From positions 7,006,001-7,070,000 of the forward strand of contig NZ_JBCJKP010000001.1 of NCBI RefSeq assembly GCF_039503195.1: DNA of 64,000 nucleotides. Reading direction: 5' to 3'. This stretch comes from Streptomyces mirabilis. GTDB taxonomy: Bacteria > Actinomycetota > Actinomycetes > Streptomycetales > Streptomycetaceae. Of the stretch, positions 23,943-31,049 are shown one piece after another (position 1 is the stretch's first letter; the number at the start of each line of letters is the position of its first letter). The translations under genes were made by a program, and so were the position numbers. Under the pieces are notes generated by a model. The model had not been told where the DNA came from. It worked only from the letters and a program-made list of their open reading frames with translations, and ran no database searches.

Positions 23943-24551
23943 ATGATCACAACTCGCCTGCGGCGGCGGGCCGCAGCCGTCGTCGTCTCCCTCTCGGCCG
24001 TCTTCGCGACCTCCGCCGCGACGCTCCCCGCGACCCCCGCCGCCCCGCTCGCCAAGGCCGTCGCGCCCGCCTGTCCCCAGTTCGACGACCCGGTCAAGGC
24101 CGCCGCCGACCACCGCGTGGAGGTCGACCGCATCACCCCAGAGCCGGTCTGGCGCAAGACCTGCGGCACGCTGTACCGCAGCGACAGCCGGGGCCCCGAC
24201 ACCGTCTTCGAGCAGGGCTTCCACCCCAAGGACGTCATCAACGGGCAGTACGACATCGAGCAGTACGTCCTGGTCAACCAGCCCTCGCCGTACGTGTCGA
24301 CGACGTACGACCACGACCTGTACAAGACCTGGTACAAGTCGGGCTTCAACTACTACATCGACGCGCCCGGCGGCGTCGACGTCAACAAGACCATCGGTGA
24401 CACCCACAAGTGGGCCGACCAGGTCGAGGTCGCCTTCCCCGGCGGTATCGCGCGCCAGTACATCATCGGCGTCTGCCCGGTCGACAAGAAGACCAAGACC
24501 GAGATCATGAGCGACTGCGAGAGCAACCCGTACTACGAGCCCTGGCACTGA
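23943..24551 (+). CDS. Secreted mono-ADP-ribosyltransferase of the ScARP/Scabin (pierisin-like) family
   Basis: 202 residues with a Sec signal (TTRLRRRAAAVVVSLSAVFA). The catalytic R-S-E signature is complete: Arg in LYRSDSRGPD, the STT of YVSTTYDHD and the Q-x-E of ADQVEVAFPGG. Two Cys pairs suit an exported protein. ScARP (S. coelicolor) and Scabin (S. scabies) attach ADP-ribose to guanine bases of nucleosides or DNA; I infer the same here from the near-full-length match, not from any experiment. No immunity gene is visible nearby. GTG 23934 is an alternative start. Confidence 0.88.
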   Translation: MITTRLRRRAAAVVVSLSAVFATSAATLPATPAAPLAKAVAPACPQFDDPVKAAADHRVEVDRITPEPVWRKTCGTLYRSDSRGPDTVFEQGFHPKDVINGQYDIEQYVLVNQPSPYVSTTYDHDLYKTWYKSGFNYYIDAPGGVDVNKTIGDTHKWADQVEVAFPGGIARQYIIGVCPVDKKTKTEIMSDCESNPYYEPWH

Positions 24552-24554
24552 GGC

Positions 24555-25190
24555 CTATCCGGCGATGAGCAGCGCCTCCGAGCCCACGGGACGGTAACCG
24601 GCCGCCTGGAACGCCCGCATGCTGCGGGCGTTCCCCGGCGCGACCTGGGCCCACAGCGGCTCCGGGGCGAGCTGCCGGGCCGCCGTCACCAGGGCCCGGC
24701 CCAGGCCTCGGTGCCGTACTCCGTCGTCCACCTCGACGGAGACCTCGAGCCGCCCCGCGATCCCTCGCCCCAGCACCAGCACACCGCCCTCCGTCGTCCA
24801 CGCGCGTACGTCGGCACGGCGCCTACGGGCGTACACGATCCGCGGATGCTCGCCGTCCGTGATCTCCCGCAGCGGGAGCGCCGGCTCGCCCGGCAGGGGA
24901 GAGCCCACGAGCATCGCGTCGATCGTCTCGGACGTACGCCCCGTCCGCTCGAGGAAGGCCGCCAGGAACCGCGCGTTCATCGGCGCGGCGAGGGCGTCGC
25001 ACGGCACGGTGGCCAGCGTGTCGTGCACCCACCGCGGATCCTCGTCCGTGAAGACCACCGCGTGCGCGGTGAAGGCGAGCACACCCGCGTCCCGGTGGGA
25101 CGCCTGCGCCACGACGGTCGTACGACCGTCCGGCGGCGGGAAGACGCCCCGTGCGGCCGCGTCGAGAATGTCCCGAAGAGTCTCCACCAC
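24555..25190 (-). CDS. GNAT family N-acetyltransferase
   Basis: 211 residues. The acetyl-CoA binding motif A appears in the C-terminal half as VSVEVDDGVRHRGLGRALVT, followed by PGNARSMRAFQAAGYRPVGS, a typical GNAT end. The start is GTG 25190 (or 25187) because AAGGAG lies just upstream; a longer frame to 25310 would overlap the divergent MerR gene. Substrate unknown. Divergent promoter region shared with the MerR regulator. Confidence 0.85.
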   Translation of the reverse strand: MVETLRDILDAAARGVFPPPDGRTTVVAQASHRDAGVLAFTAHAVVFTDEDPRWVHDTLATVPCDALAAPMNARFLAAFLERTGRTSETIDAMLVGSPLPGEPALPLREITDGEHPRIVYARRRRADVRAWTTEGGVLVLGRGIAGRLEVSVEVDDGVRHRGLGRALVTAARQLAPEPLWAQVAPGNARSMRAFQAAGYRPVGSEALLIAG

Positions 25191-25236
25191 CGCGCTCCTT
25201 GAGTCTCCACCCACTGGAAGGCCCAGACTCGCAGAC

Positions 25237-26151
25237 ATGATCGACGACGGCACCGGACTTCTCACCATCGGCGAGCTGGCCCGGGCCACCGGACTGACCG
25301 TGCGCACCATCCGCTACTGGTCGGACGAGGGCGCCCTGCCCCCGGTGGCCCGCTCCGCGGGCGGCTACCGGCTGTACGACGCCGCGTCCGTGGCCCGCCT
25401 CGAACTGATCCGCACCCTGCGCGAACTGGGCCTCGGTCTGGACGCCGTACGCAAGGTGCTGGCCGGCGAGACGACGGTCGCGGAGGTGGCCGCCGCCCAT
25501 GTGGCGGCGCTGGACGCGCAGATCAGCTCGCTGAAGGTGACGAGGGCGGTGCTGTCGTCCGTGGCGCGACGCGGTTCGACCGCGGAGGAGATGACGCTCA
25601 TGAACACACTGGCGCGGCTGTCGGCCGCCGAACGAAAACGGATCATGGAGGAGTTCGTGGAGGAGCTGTTCCACGGGCTCGACTCCGTGGATCCGGCCAT
25701 CCAGGAGCGGATGCGCTCCACCGCGGTGGACCTGCCTCAGGAGCCGACCCCAGAGCAGGTGGACGCCTGGGTGGAGCTGGCGGAGATGGTCCAGGATCCG
25801 GAGTTCCGGGCGCAGATGCGCGAGGTGGTCGAGTTCAACGCGGCCGACCGGGACCACGCCGCGGCCGCCGGGCGATCCGTGTGGTTCCCCATGCGCCTGC
25901 TCCGGTTGGGGACCGAGGCCCGCGCCCGGGGAATCGCCCCCGAGTCGCCGGAGGCGGCGGCGCTCCTGCGGGAGGTGCTGGGGGACGGCGATCCGGCCGC
26001 CGTCCTCGAACGCATGGAGTCGGCGTCCAACGACCGGCTCGCCCGGTACCGGGAGTTGCTGTCCACGGTGAAGGGCGCGGGGACCCCGTCCGTGCACCGT
26101 GCGGAGTTCGGCTGGGTGGTCGCCGCACTGAGGGCCGGCGCGGACCGTTAA
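25237..26151 (+). CDS. MerR family transcriptional regulator
   Basis: 304 residues. N-terminal MerR winged HTH (LLTIGELARATGLTVRTIRY, then GYRLYDAASVARLELIRTL) followed by the dimerisation helix and a roughly 190-residue helical C-terminal part of unknown ligand specificity; no Cys metal site. It starts 46 bases from the divergent GNAT gene, so control of that gene and itself is likely. Confidence 0.9.
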   Translation: MIDDGTGLLTIGELARATGLTVRTIRYWSDEGALPPVARSAGGYRLYDAASVARLELIRTLRELGLGLDAVRKVLAGETTVAEVAAAHVAALDAQISSLKVTRAVLSSVARRGSTAEEMTLMNTLARLSAAERKRIMEEFVEELFHGLDSVDPAIQERMRSTAVDLPQEPTPEQVDAWVELAEMVQDPEFRAQMREVVEFNAADRDHAAAAGRSVWFPMRLLRLGTEARARGIAPESPEAAALLREVLGDGDPAAVLERMESASNDRLARYRELLSTVKGAGTPSVHRAEFGWVVAALRAGADR

Positions 26152-26199
26152 TCTGACCTCCGTCAATACAGCTGTCATGCACTACGAAGGGGCGGATCG

Positions 26200-26412
26200 G
26201 TGGCGGACATCGAGGAAGCACGCAAGCAGTTCGAGCGGATCGATTCGGACGGTGACGGTTTCATCACCGCGGCCGAGTTCAAGAGCGCCCTCGCCCAGGG
26301 CGGCGACTGGAACGTCACCGACTCGGTGGCGGAGGCCATCATCGCCACCCGCGACCTCAACGGGGACAAGGTCCTCTCGTTCGACGAGTTCTGGACCCAC
26401 CTGAACAAGTGA
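26200..26412 (+). CDS. Small EF-hand calcium-binding protein (CabB-like)
   Basis: 70 residues from GTG 26200. Two canonical EF-hand loops are readable: DSDGDGFITAAE (about 15-26) and DLNGDKVLSFDE near the C-terminus, each with Ca ligands at positions 1, 3, 5 and 12. It resembles the calcium buffers CabB/calerythrin of Streptomyces. GGGG lies 8 bases before the start, and a strong terminator follows at 26443. Confidence 0.93.
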   Translation: MADIEEARKQFERIDSDGDGFITAAEFKSALAQGGDWNVTDSVAEAIIATRDLNGDKVLSFDEFWTHLNK

Positions 26413-26442
26413 CCCGGGCCCTGACCAGGTGACCCGGACACC

Positions 26443-26474
26443 GGGGCGCCCGCCGACCATCCGGCGGGCGCCCC
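26443..26474 (+). terminator. Terminator of the EF-hand gene
   Basis: Perfect 13-bp GC stem (26443-26455 with 26462-26474), loop ACCATC, followed by TT. It starts 31 bases after the stop codon. Confidence 0.85.
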
Positions 26475-26480
26475 TTCGTC

Positions 26481-26801
26481 ATGCCGCGCGCGGTGCGCAG
26501 GAGCCGTGACCGCACCACGGTCGCCGCAAGCGTGGCCGCTCTCCAGGCGTCGGCGGCGCCCGGCCTCCAGCGCCTCCGCGAAGGCCGGCTGCGCCGCGCC
26601 GCGGGCCTGATCGAGATGCTGGACCTGGTGGGGGTGCGGGAGCACGACCCCAACACGGGCGACGACGTCCACGCGGCGCTGGTACGGGCCGTCGCGGACG
26701 GGGACGCGGACACGGCGGGGACGGTGCTCCGAGAGGAGCTGGAGGAGACGCTCGCCCTGTTGCGGCGGCCCGTCACCCGAACGCCGTACGTCCTGGAATA
26801 G
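26481..26801 (+). pseudogene. Possible remnant of a GntR/FCD-type regulator
   Basis: Open frame for 106 residues. The C-terminal half (DDVHAALVRAVADGDADTAG, then VLREELEETLAL) resembles the last helices of FCD ligand-binding domains of GntR regulators, but there is no HTH, and the ATG lies in the tail of the preceding terminator without a ribosome-binding site. Either a decayed fragment or a small independent protein. Confidence 0.35.
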
Positions 26802-26870
26802 GCGTGCCTGTACCACGGTTGATGATCATCGTCAGTCCAGTGGCGTCAACCTCGGAAGGGCCTGTCCATC

Positions 26871-27533
26871 ATGAAGATCGGCATCATCGGAGCGGGCAAC
26901 ATCGGCGGCAACCTCACCCGACGGCTCACCGCCCTCGGACACGACGTCTCCGTCGCGAACTCCCGCGGTCCGGAGACCCTCACCGCGCTCGCCGAGGAGA
27001 CCGGGGCGACCCCCGTCAAGGTCGAGGACGCGGCGCGCGACGCCGAGGTCGTCGTCGTCACGGTTCCCCTGAAGGCGGTCCCGAACCTGCCGCACGGGCT
27101 CGTGGACCAGGCCGCCGAGGGCGTCGCCGTCATCGACACCGGCAACTACTACCCCAAACAGCGTGACGGCAGGATCGCCGCGATCGAGGACGAGGGCCTG
27201 ACCGAGAGCGGCTGGACGGCCCGGCAGATCGGCCACACCGTCGTCAAGGCGTTCAACGGCACGTACGCCCAGGACATCCTGGACCGGCACCGTCCGGCCG
27301 GTGCCCCCGACCGCCTGGCGCTGCCGGTGGCCGGTGACGACGAGGCCGCCAAGCGCGTCGTACGTGAGCTCATCGACGAACTCGGCTTCGACACGGTCGA
27401 CGCGGGCGGCCTCGACGACTCCTGGCGCCAGCAGCCCGGCACCCCGGTATACGGCCTCCAGAAGGGCGTCGAGGAGGTGACCGAGGCGCTGGCCCAGGCG
27501 TCCCGGGAGCGCTCCGCGGACTTCCGCGCGTAA
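26871..27533 (+). CDS. NADPH-dependent F420 reductase-like Rossmann oxidoreductase
   Basis: 220 residues. N-terminal dinucleotide-binding motif KIGIIGAGNIGGNLTRRL, then VANSRGPETL (the Ser/Arg typical of NADPH binding) and VVVVTVPLKAVPNLP. The family includes F420H2:NADP reductases and related imine/ketone reductases; the physiological partner cannot be told from sequence. Single gene, convergent with the MOSC gene (3-base gap). Confidence 0.88.
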   Translation: MKIGIIGAGNIGGNLTRRLTALGHDVSVANSRGPETLTALAEETGATPVKVEDAARDAEVVVVTVPLKAVPNLPHGLVDQAAEGVAVIDTGNYYPKQRDGRIAAIEDEGLTESGWTARQIGHTVVKAFNGTYAQDILDRHRPAGAPDRLALPVAGDDEAAKRVVRELIDELGFDTVDAGGLDDSWRQQPGTPVYGLQKGVEEVTEALAQASRERSADFRA

Positions 27534-27535
27534 CG

Positions 27536-28081
27536 TCAGACGATCCGCAGCGGAAGGTGCGGCCCGACCGGCAACTCGATCTCGACGGGGTCCCCGGGCC
27601 GCACCACACCGCCTTCCCGTACGACGCTCATGACACCGGACTTGTAGACGACACCGCCGCCGTCCTCGTCCCTCCCGACGACCTGCTTGAGCAGCCCCTT
27701 CTGGAAGTCGTCGATCTGTGCGCAGGGATTGCGCAGCCCGGTGATCTCCACGACGGCCTCGCCCCCGAGACGCAGCAGCGTGCCCACCGGCAGGCCCAGC
27801 AGATCGACACCCCGGGTGGTGACGTTCTCCCCGAGTTCCCCGGGAGCGACGGTGAAGCCGCTCTCGCGCAGCTCGTCGAACAGCTCCTCGTGCATGAGGT
27901 GCACCTGCCGAAGGTTCACCTGCGACGGGTCCTTCGCCATCCGGAACCGGTGCTTCACGGTGGTTCCCGCGTGCACATCACCCTCCACCCCGAGCCCGGC
28001 GAGCAGCGTGATGCTCTCCCGGTTCGGCTTGGTGAAGGAATACGTCCCGTTACTGCTGACCGCCGTGACCGCCCCGCCCAT
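27536..28081 (-). CDS. MOSC domain-containing protein
   Basis: 181 residues. MOSC domain with GLGVEGDVHAG, the HLMHEELFDEL segment, GELGENVTT and the conserved sulfur-carrying Cys in RNPCAQIDDF. Homologues transfer sulfur from the molybdenum cofactor or reduce N-hydroxylated compounds (YiiM/YuaD type). GGGGAG lies 9 bases upstream of ATG 28081. Confidence 0.9.
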   Translation of the reverse strand: MGGAVTAVSSNGTYSFTKPNRESITLLAGLGVEGDVHAGTTVKHRFRMAKDPSQVNLRQVHLMHEELFDELRESGFTVAPGELGENVTTRGVDLLGLPVGTLLRLGGEAVVEITGLRNPCAQIDDFQKGLLKQVVGRDEDGGGVVYKSGVMSVVREGGVVRPGDPVEIELPVGPHLPLRIV

Positions 28082-28154
28082 CCGCGAGAGCTCCCCTCTC
28101 TTCGGCAGCTCCCACCGAGCCGCAGGTCAGAGCCTACGCGTCGACGCGTATGCG

Positions 28155-28508
28155 TCAGGAGAACTCATGGGTCAGCCGGATCTCTCCGACGATGTGGGCG
28201 TTGAACTCGTGGAGTTCCTCGGCCGGCACCCACAACTCGAGGATGGTCCGCCCGCCGACCTGCTGGACGGGGTACCGACTCAGGAACTCCGACTCGACCT
28301 CGAAGCGAGTGACGTAGCCGGCGCCACTGTGCTTCACGTTCCAGTCCCGCGCGATCCTGATCGCGTAGTCCTCGTTGAGCACCGGATAGAAGATCGGCTG
28401 CTCGGGCAGTCGGGGTGGCCAGGCGCGCCACCCCGACTGCCGGACCAGGTCCAGCTCCTCGGGGCCGGTGGGGCGCCACAGGGTCGTGGTCGCCGGCTGG
28501 CTGGACAT
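28155..28508 (-). CDS. Conserved hypothetical protein (streptomycete small-protein family)
   Basis: 117 residues from ATG 28508 (MSSQPATTTLWRPTGPEELD). The sequence has the pattern WRPTGPEEL, LVRQSGWRAWPPRLPEQPIF, YPVLNEDYA and LELWVPAEELHEFN, seen in actinobacterial proteins that databases often label ADP-ribosylation/crystallin J1; I know no function for it. No signal peptide or membrane segment. Confidence 0.7.
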   Translation of the reverse strand: MSSQPATTTLWRPTGPEELDLVRQSGWRAWPPRLPEQPIFYPVLNEDYAIRIARDWNVKHSGAGYVTRFEVESEFLSRYPVQQVGGRTILELWVPAEELHEFNAHIVGEIRLTHEFS

Positions 28509-28616
28509 GCGCACCGCTTTCGAAGGGGGAGGTACGGGGGAGCCCGGACGATACCGGCGTCGTGAGCCGGCGGCCACGAGGTTTCCGTCCGTTCCGCGGC
28601 GGGCGGCGGCCGGCCG

Positions 28617-29174
28617 TCAGCCCCCCGTCGCCCACTCCTTCAGCGCGGCCTTGCTGTCGAAGTTCGCGACGTCCCTGTCCAGGGGCTCGTCGGTGAACTG
28701 GTGGAATCGCCACGAGGCTTTGATACGGGGCTGGCCCGCGGTCACGTAGTCGGCGATCCACAGCCCGTCTCCGGCGTACGAGGTGGTGTCGACGGTGAGC
28801 CAGTAGTCGCGGTTGGTGTAGAGGAGGACTCGGTGGTTCGGCCGATGCTGCTTCACCATCCGGATGAAACGGTCCTTCTCGGCGTTGCTCGCGTGCGTGC
28901 CGTCACCCGTGGCCTCCCAGTCGACGGCGAGCAGGTCCCCGGCCTTCTCGGGGGCCTTGCCGACGAAGTACTCGGCCTGGGCGGCGATGTTGCCGGGCCA
29001 CAGGAAGTGGTAGAACCCGACCACGCACCCGGCGTCCCGGGCCGTCTTCACCTGTGCCGTGAGTTTCGGATTGACGTACGTATGGCCCTCCGTCGCCTTG
29101 ACGAAGACGAACGAGAGACCGTCGGTGGAGAAAGCGGACGACTGGTAGGCGCTGACGTCGATGCCGCGCAGCAT
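28617..29174 (-). CDS. GH25 family lysozyme (1,4-beta-N-acetylmuramidase)
   Basis: 185 residues consisting of a single GH25 barrel. Motifs: MLRGIDVSAYQ (catalytic Asp region), FVFVKATEG, GCVVGFYHFLWPG, LLAVDWEATGDG (catalytic Asp/Glu) and RVLLYTNRDYW. The start ATG 29174 has GGAGGAG six bases upstream, which fixes a start without any signal peptide; export would need a non-classical route or lysis. Hydrolyses MurNAc-GlcNAc bonds in the family. Confidence 0.9.
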   Translation of the reverse strand: MLRGIDVSAYQSSAFSTDGLSFVFVKATEGHTYVNPKLTAQVKTARDAGCVVGFYHFLWPGNIAAQAEYFVGKAPEKAGDLLAVDWEATGDGTHASNAEKDRFIRMVKQHRPNHRVLLYTNRDYWLTVDTTSYAGDGLWIADYVTAGQPRIKASWRFHQFTDEPLDRDVANFDSKAALKEWATGG

Positions 29175-29353
29175 GGGCGACTCCTCCATGCGTGGGGGAT
29201 GTACACGTACCGTCCTGCCTGATACGTGCGGGGGCCGACTACTTGTCAGATGCCCCTGCTTCCCCCACCACACCCTCGAACACCGGCCCGGACGCGGAAC
29301 CCTTGCTACCGCCGTCGTTCCGTCACGGCCCGCCCGTCACCCGCCTTCGGCGC

Positions 29354-30697
29354 TCAGGTGGTGTCGTCCTGCGACGGCACGAGACCGCGGTCGCTCTTGG
29401 CCGCGCAGGTACGAGTGGCCTCCACGCCGTGCACCGACAGGGTCCCTGCCGTCGGGTGGAAGCGGTCCAGCAGCGGTCCGGTCATGATCGTGGTCACGAC
29501 CGCCATCACGACCATGCCGGTGAACAGCCGGCCGTCGAGGACGCCGAGCGCGAGTCCGACGTTGAGGATGACGAGTTCCGTGAGGCCGCGGGCGTTGAGC
29601 AGTACGCCGAGAGTAGCCGCCTCCCGTTTGGTGGCGCCGGTGAGTCGTGCGGCGCTCGCAGCGCCGACGAACTTCCCGAAGCAGGCCACGAGGAGTACGG
29701 CCAGGAGGAGGAGCAGTCCCGGTCCGCCGAGTCCGCCGAGGTTCACCGACAGACCGGTGACGATGAAGAACACGGGCAGCAGGAAGAGGCTGATCTGCTC
29801 AAGGCGTTCAGGGACCTGAGGAGCCGTGGCGTCGATCCGCGCGCGCGGGACGATCGCGCCGAAGGCGAATGCGCCGAACACCGCGTGCAGGCCGATCGCC
29901 TCGGTGGTCCAGGCGCTCAGCAGGAGGCCGACGACCAGTACCGCCTGGGTGAGGGCGCTGCCCGCCCGTCGGCGCTCTGGAGCGAACAACCAGGTCAACG
30001 CGGGGCGGACCACGTAGTGCAGACCGACCAGCAGCGCAACCGACGCGACGGCCATGCGTAACAGCGGTCCGGCACCCGTGCTGTTCGCGAGCGCGACGAC
30101 CACCGCCAGCACAGTCCAGGCCAGGACGTCCTGGATGGCGGCGCACGCCAAAGCCATGGCTCCGATGCGGTCCTGCTGCAGGCCCCGCTCGCCGATGATC
30201 CGCGCAAGCACCGGAAACGCCGTGATGGACATGGCCGCGCCCAGGAACAGGGCGGGCACCAGCAGGCCGTCCGCCGTCATCGCGGAGCGGTCGAACCAGG
30301 GGGCTGTCGCGCAGGCCAGTCCCGCTCCGAGCGCGAAGGGCAGCGCGACCGAACTGAGGGACACCGCCATCACCTGGCGTCCGTGGCCTTTCAGCCGCGA
30401 GCTGTCGAAGTGGTAGCCGACATCGAACATGAAGAGAACGAGTCCGAGCTGGGCAAGGACTTGCAGACAGGGCCTGACGTCCGCGGGAAACGCGAGGTCG
30501 ACCAAGTCGCCCGGGAACAGCCCCAGCACGCTGGGGCCGAGCGCAATGCCGGCGACGATCTCGCCGACGACGATGGGCTGCCGTACCCGTCGCGCCAGCC
30601 AGGCGAAGACGTAAGCGGCCGCGAGGATCAGGGCCAGTGCGCCCAGCAGACTTCCTGACGGCGCGTACGCGGCGGCAACAGGGGCATGCGATTCCAA
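29354..30697 (-). CDS. Cation:proton antiporter (CPA2/KefB-like)
   Basis: 447-residue membrane protein with about 12 hydrophobic segments. The family core is evident in QPIVVGEIVAGIALGPSVLG, LFMFDVGYHFD, SITAFPVLARIIGERGL and LNARGLTELVILNVGLALG. I start it at TTG 30697 (GGAAAG upstream) because nothing before LESHAP resembles the family. It lies between the GH25 gene and the NRPS. Antiporters occur in some antibiotic clusters as self-protection, but this one may equally be housekeeping, so it marks the uncertain left border of the cluster. Confidence 0.88.
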   Translation of the reverse strand: MESHAPVAAAYAPSGSLLGALALILAAAYVFAWLARRVRQPIVVGEIVAGIALGPSVLGLFPGDLVDLAFPADVRPCLQVLAQLGLVLFMFDVGYHFDSSRLKGHGRQVMAVSLSSVALPFALGAGLACATAPWFDRSAMTADGLLVPALFLGAAMSITAFPVLARIIGERGLQQDRIGAMALACAAIQDVLAWTVLAVVVALANSTGAGPLLRMAVASVALLVGLHYVVRPALTWLFAPERRRAGSALTQAVLVVGLLLSAWTTEAIGLHAVFGAFAFGAIVPRARIDATAPQVPERLEQISLFLLPVFFIVTGLSVNLGGLGGPGLLLLLAVLLVACFGKFVGAASAARLTGATKREAATLGVLLNARGLTELVILNVGLALGVLDGRLFTGMVVMAVVTTIMTGPLLDRFHPTAGTLSVHGVEATRTCAAKSDRGLVPSQDDTT

Positions 30698-31049
30698 TGT
30701 GTCGACTTTCCGTACGAAGCCGTTACTGACGGGACGCCGAGGTGGGTGCCGGAGGAAGCGGTACAGAAAAGGCCGTCGCCGTCGTACGGGTGGCGGGGGT
30801 GGACACCGCGGCTCAAGAGGTCGAGGGCGAGAGCGGCCAGGCGGATGCCGCCGTGCGTTCGCCGTTGCCGAAGAGAGTGCCGTCGGGCCCACTCGATCCG
30901 GTCGGCTCTCGACGCGCACCGTGGCCGGCCGCGGACCGCCGCATCTGCGCGCTGTGGAAGCCTGCGGCCGCCGCGCAGGGCGACGCGGTTCAGGTCAGGG
31001 TGACCTGCCTACCGCCGACGACACCGGAGCTCTCCTCCTTCGGTATTCC
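30698..31049. other. Intergenic region between NRPS end and antiporter gene
   Basis: 352 bases that should contain the end of the NRPS transcript and the antiporter promoter. I see no gene with family similarity, no strong hairpin and no convincing -10/-35 pair. Confidence 0.5.

Noticed and set aside
26481..26801. A complete GntR regulator
   Set aside because: No winged-helix HTH is present in any frame upstream; only an FCD-like tail is visible.
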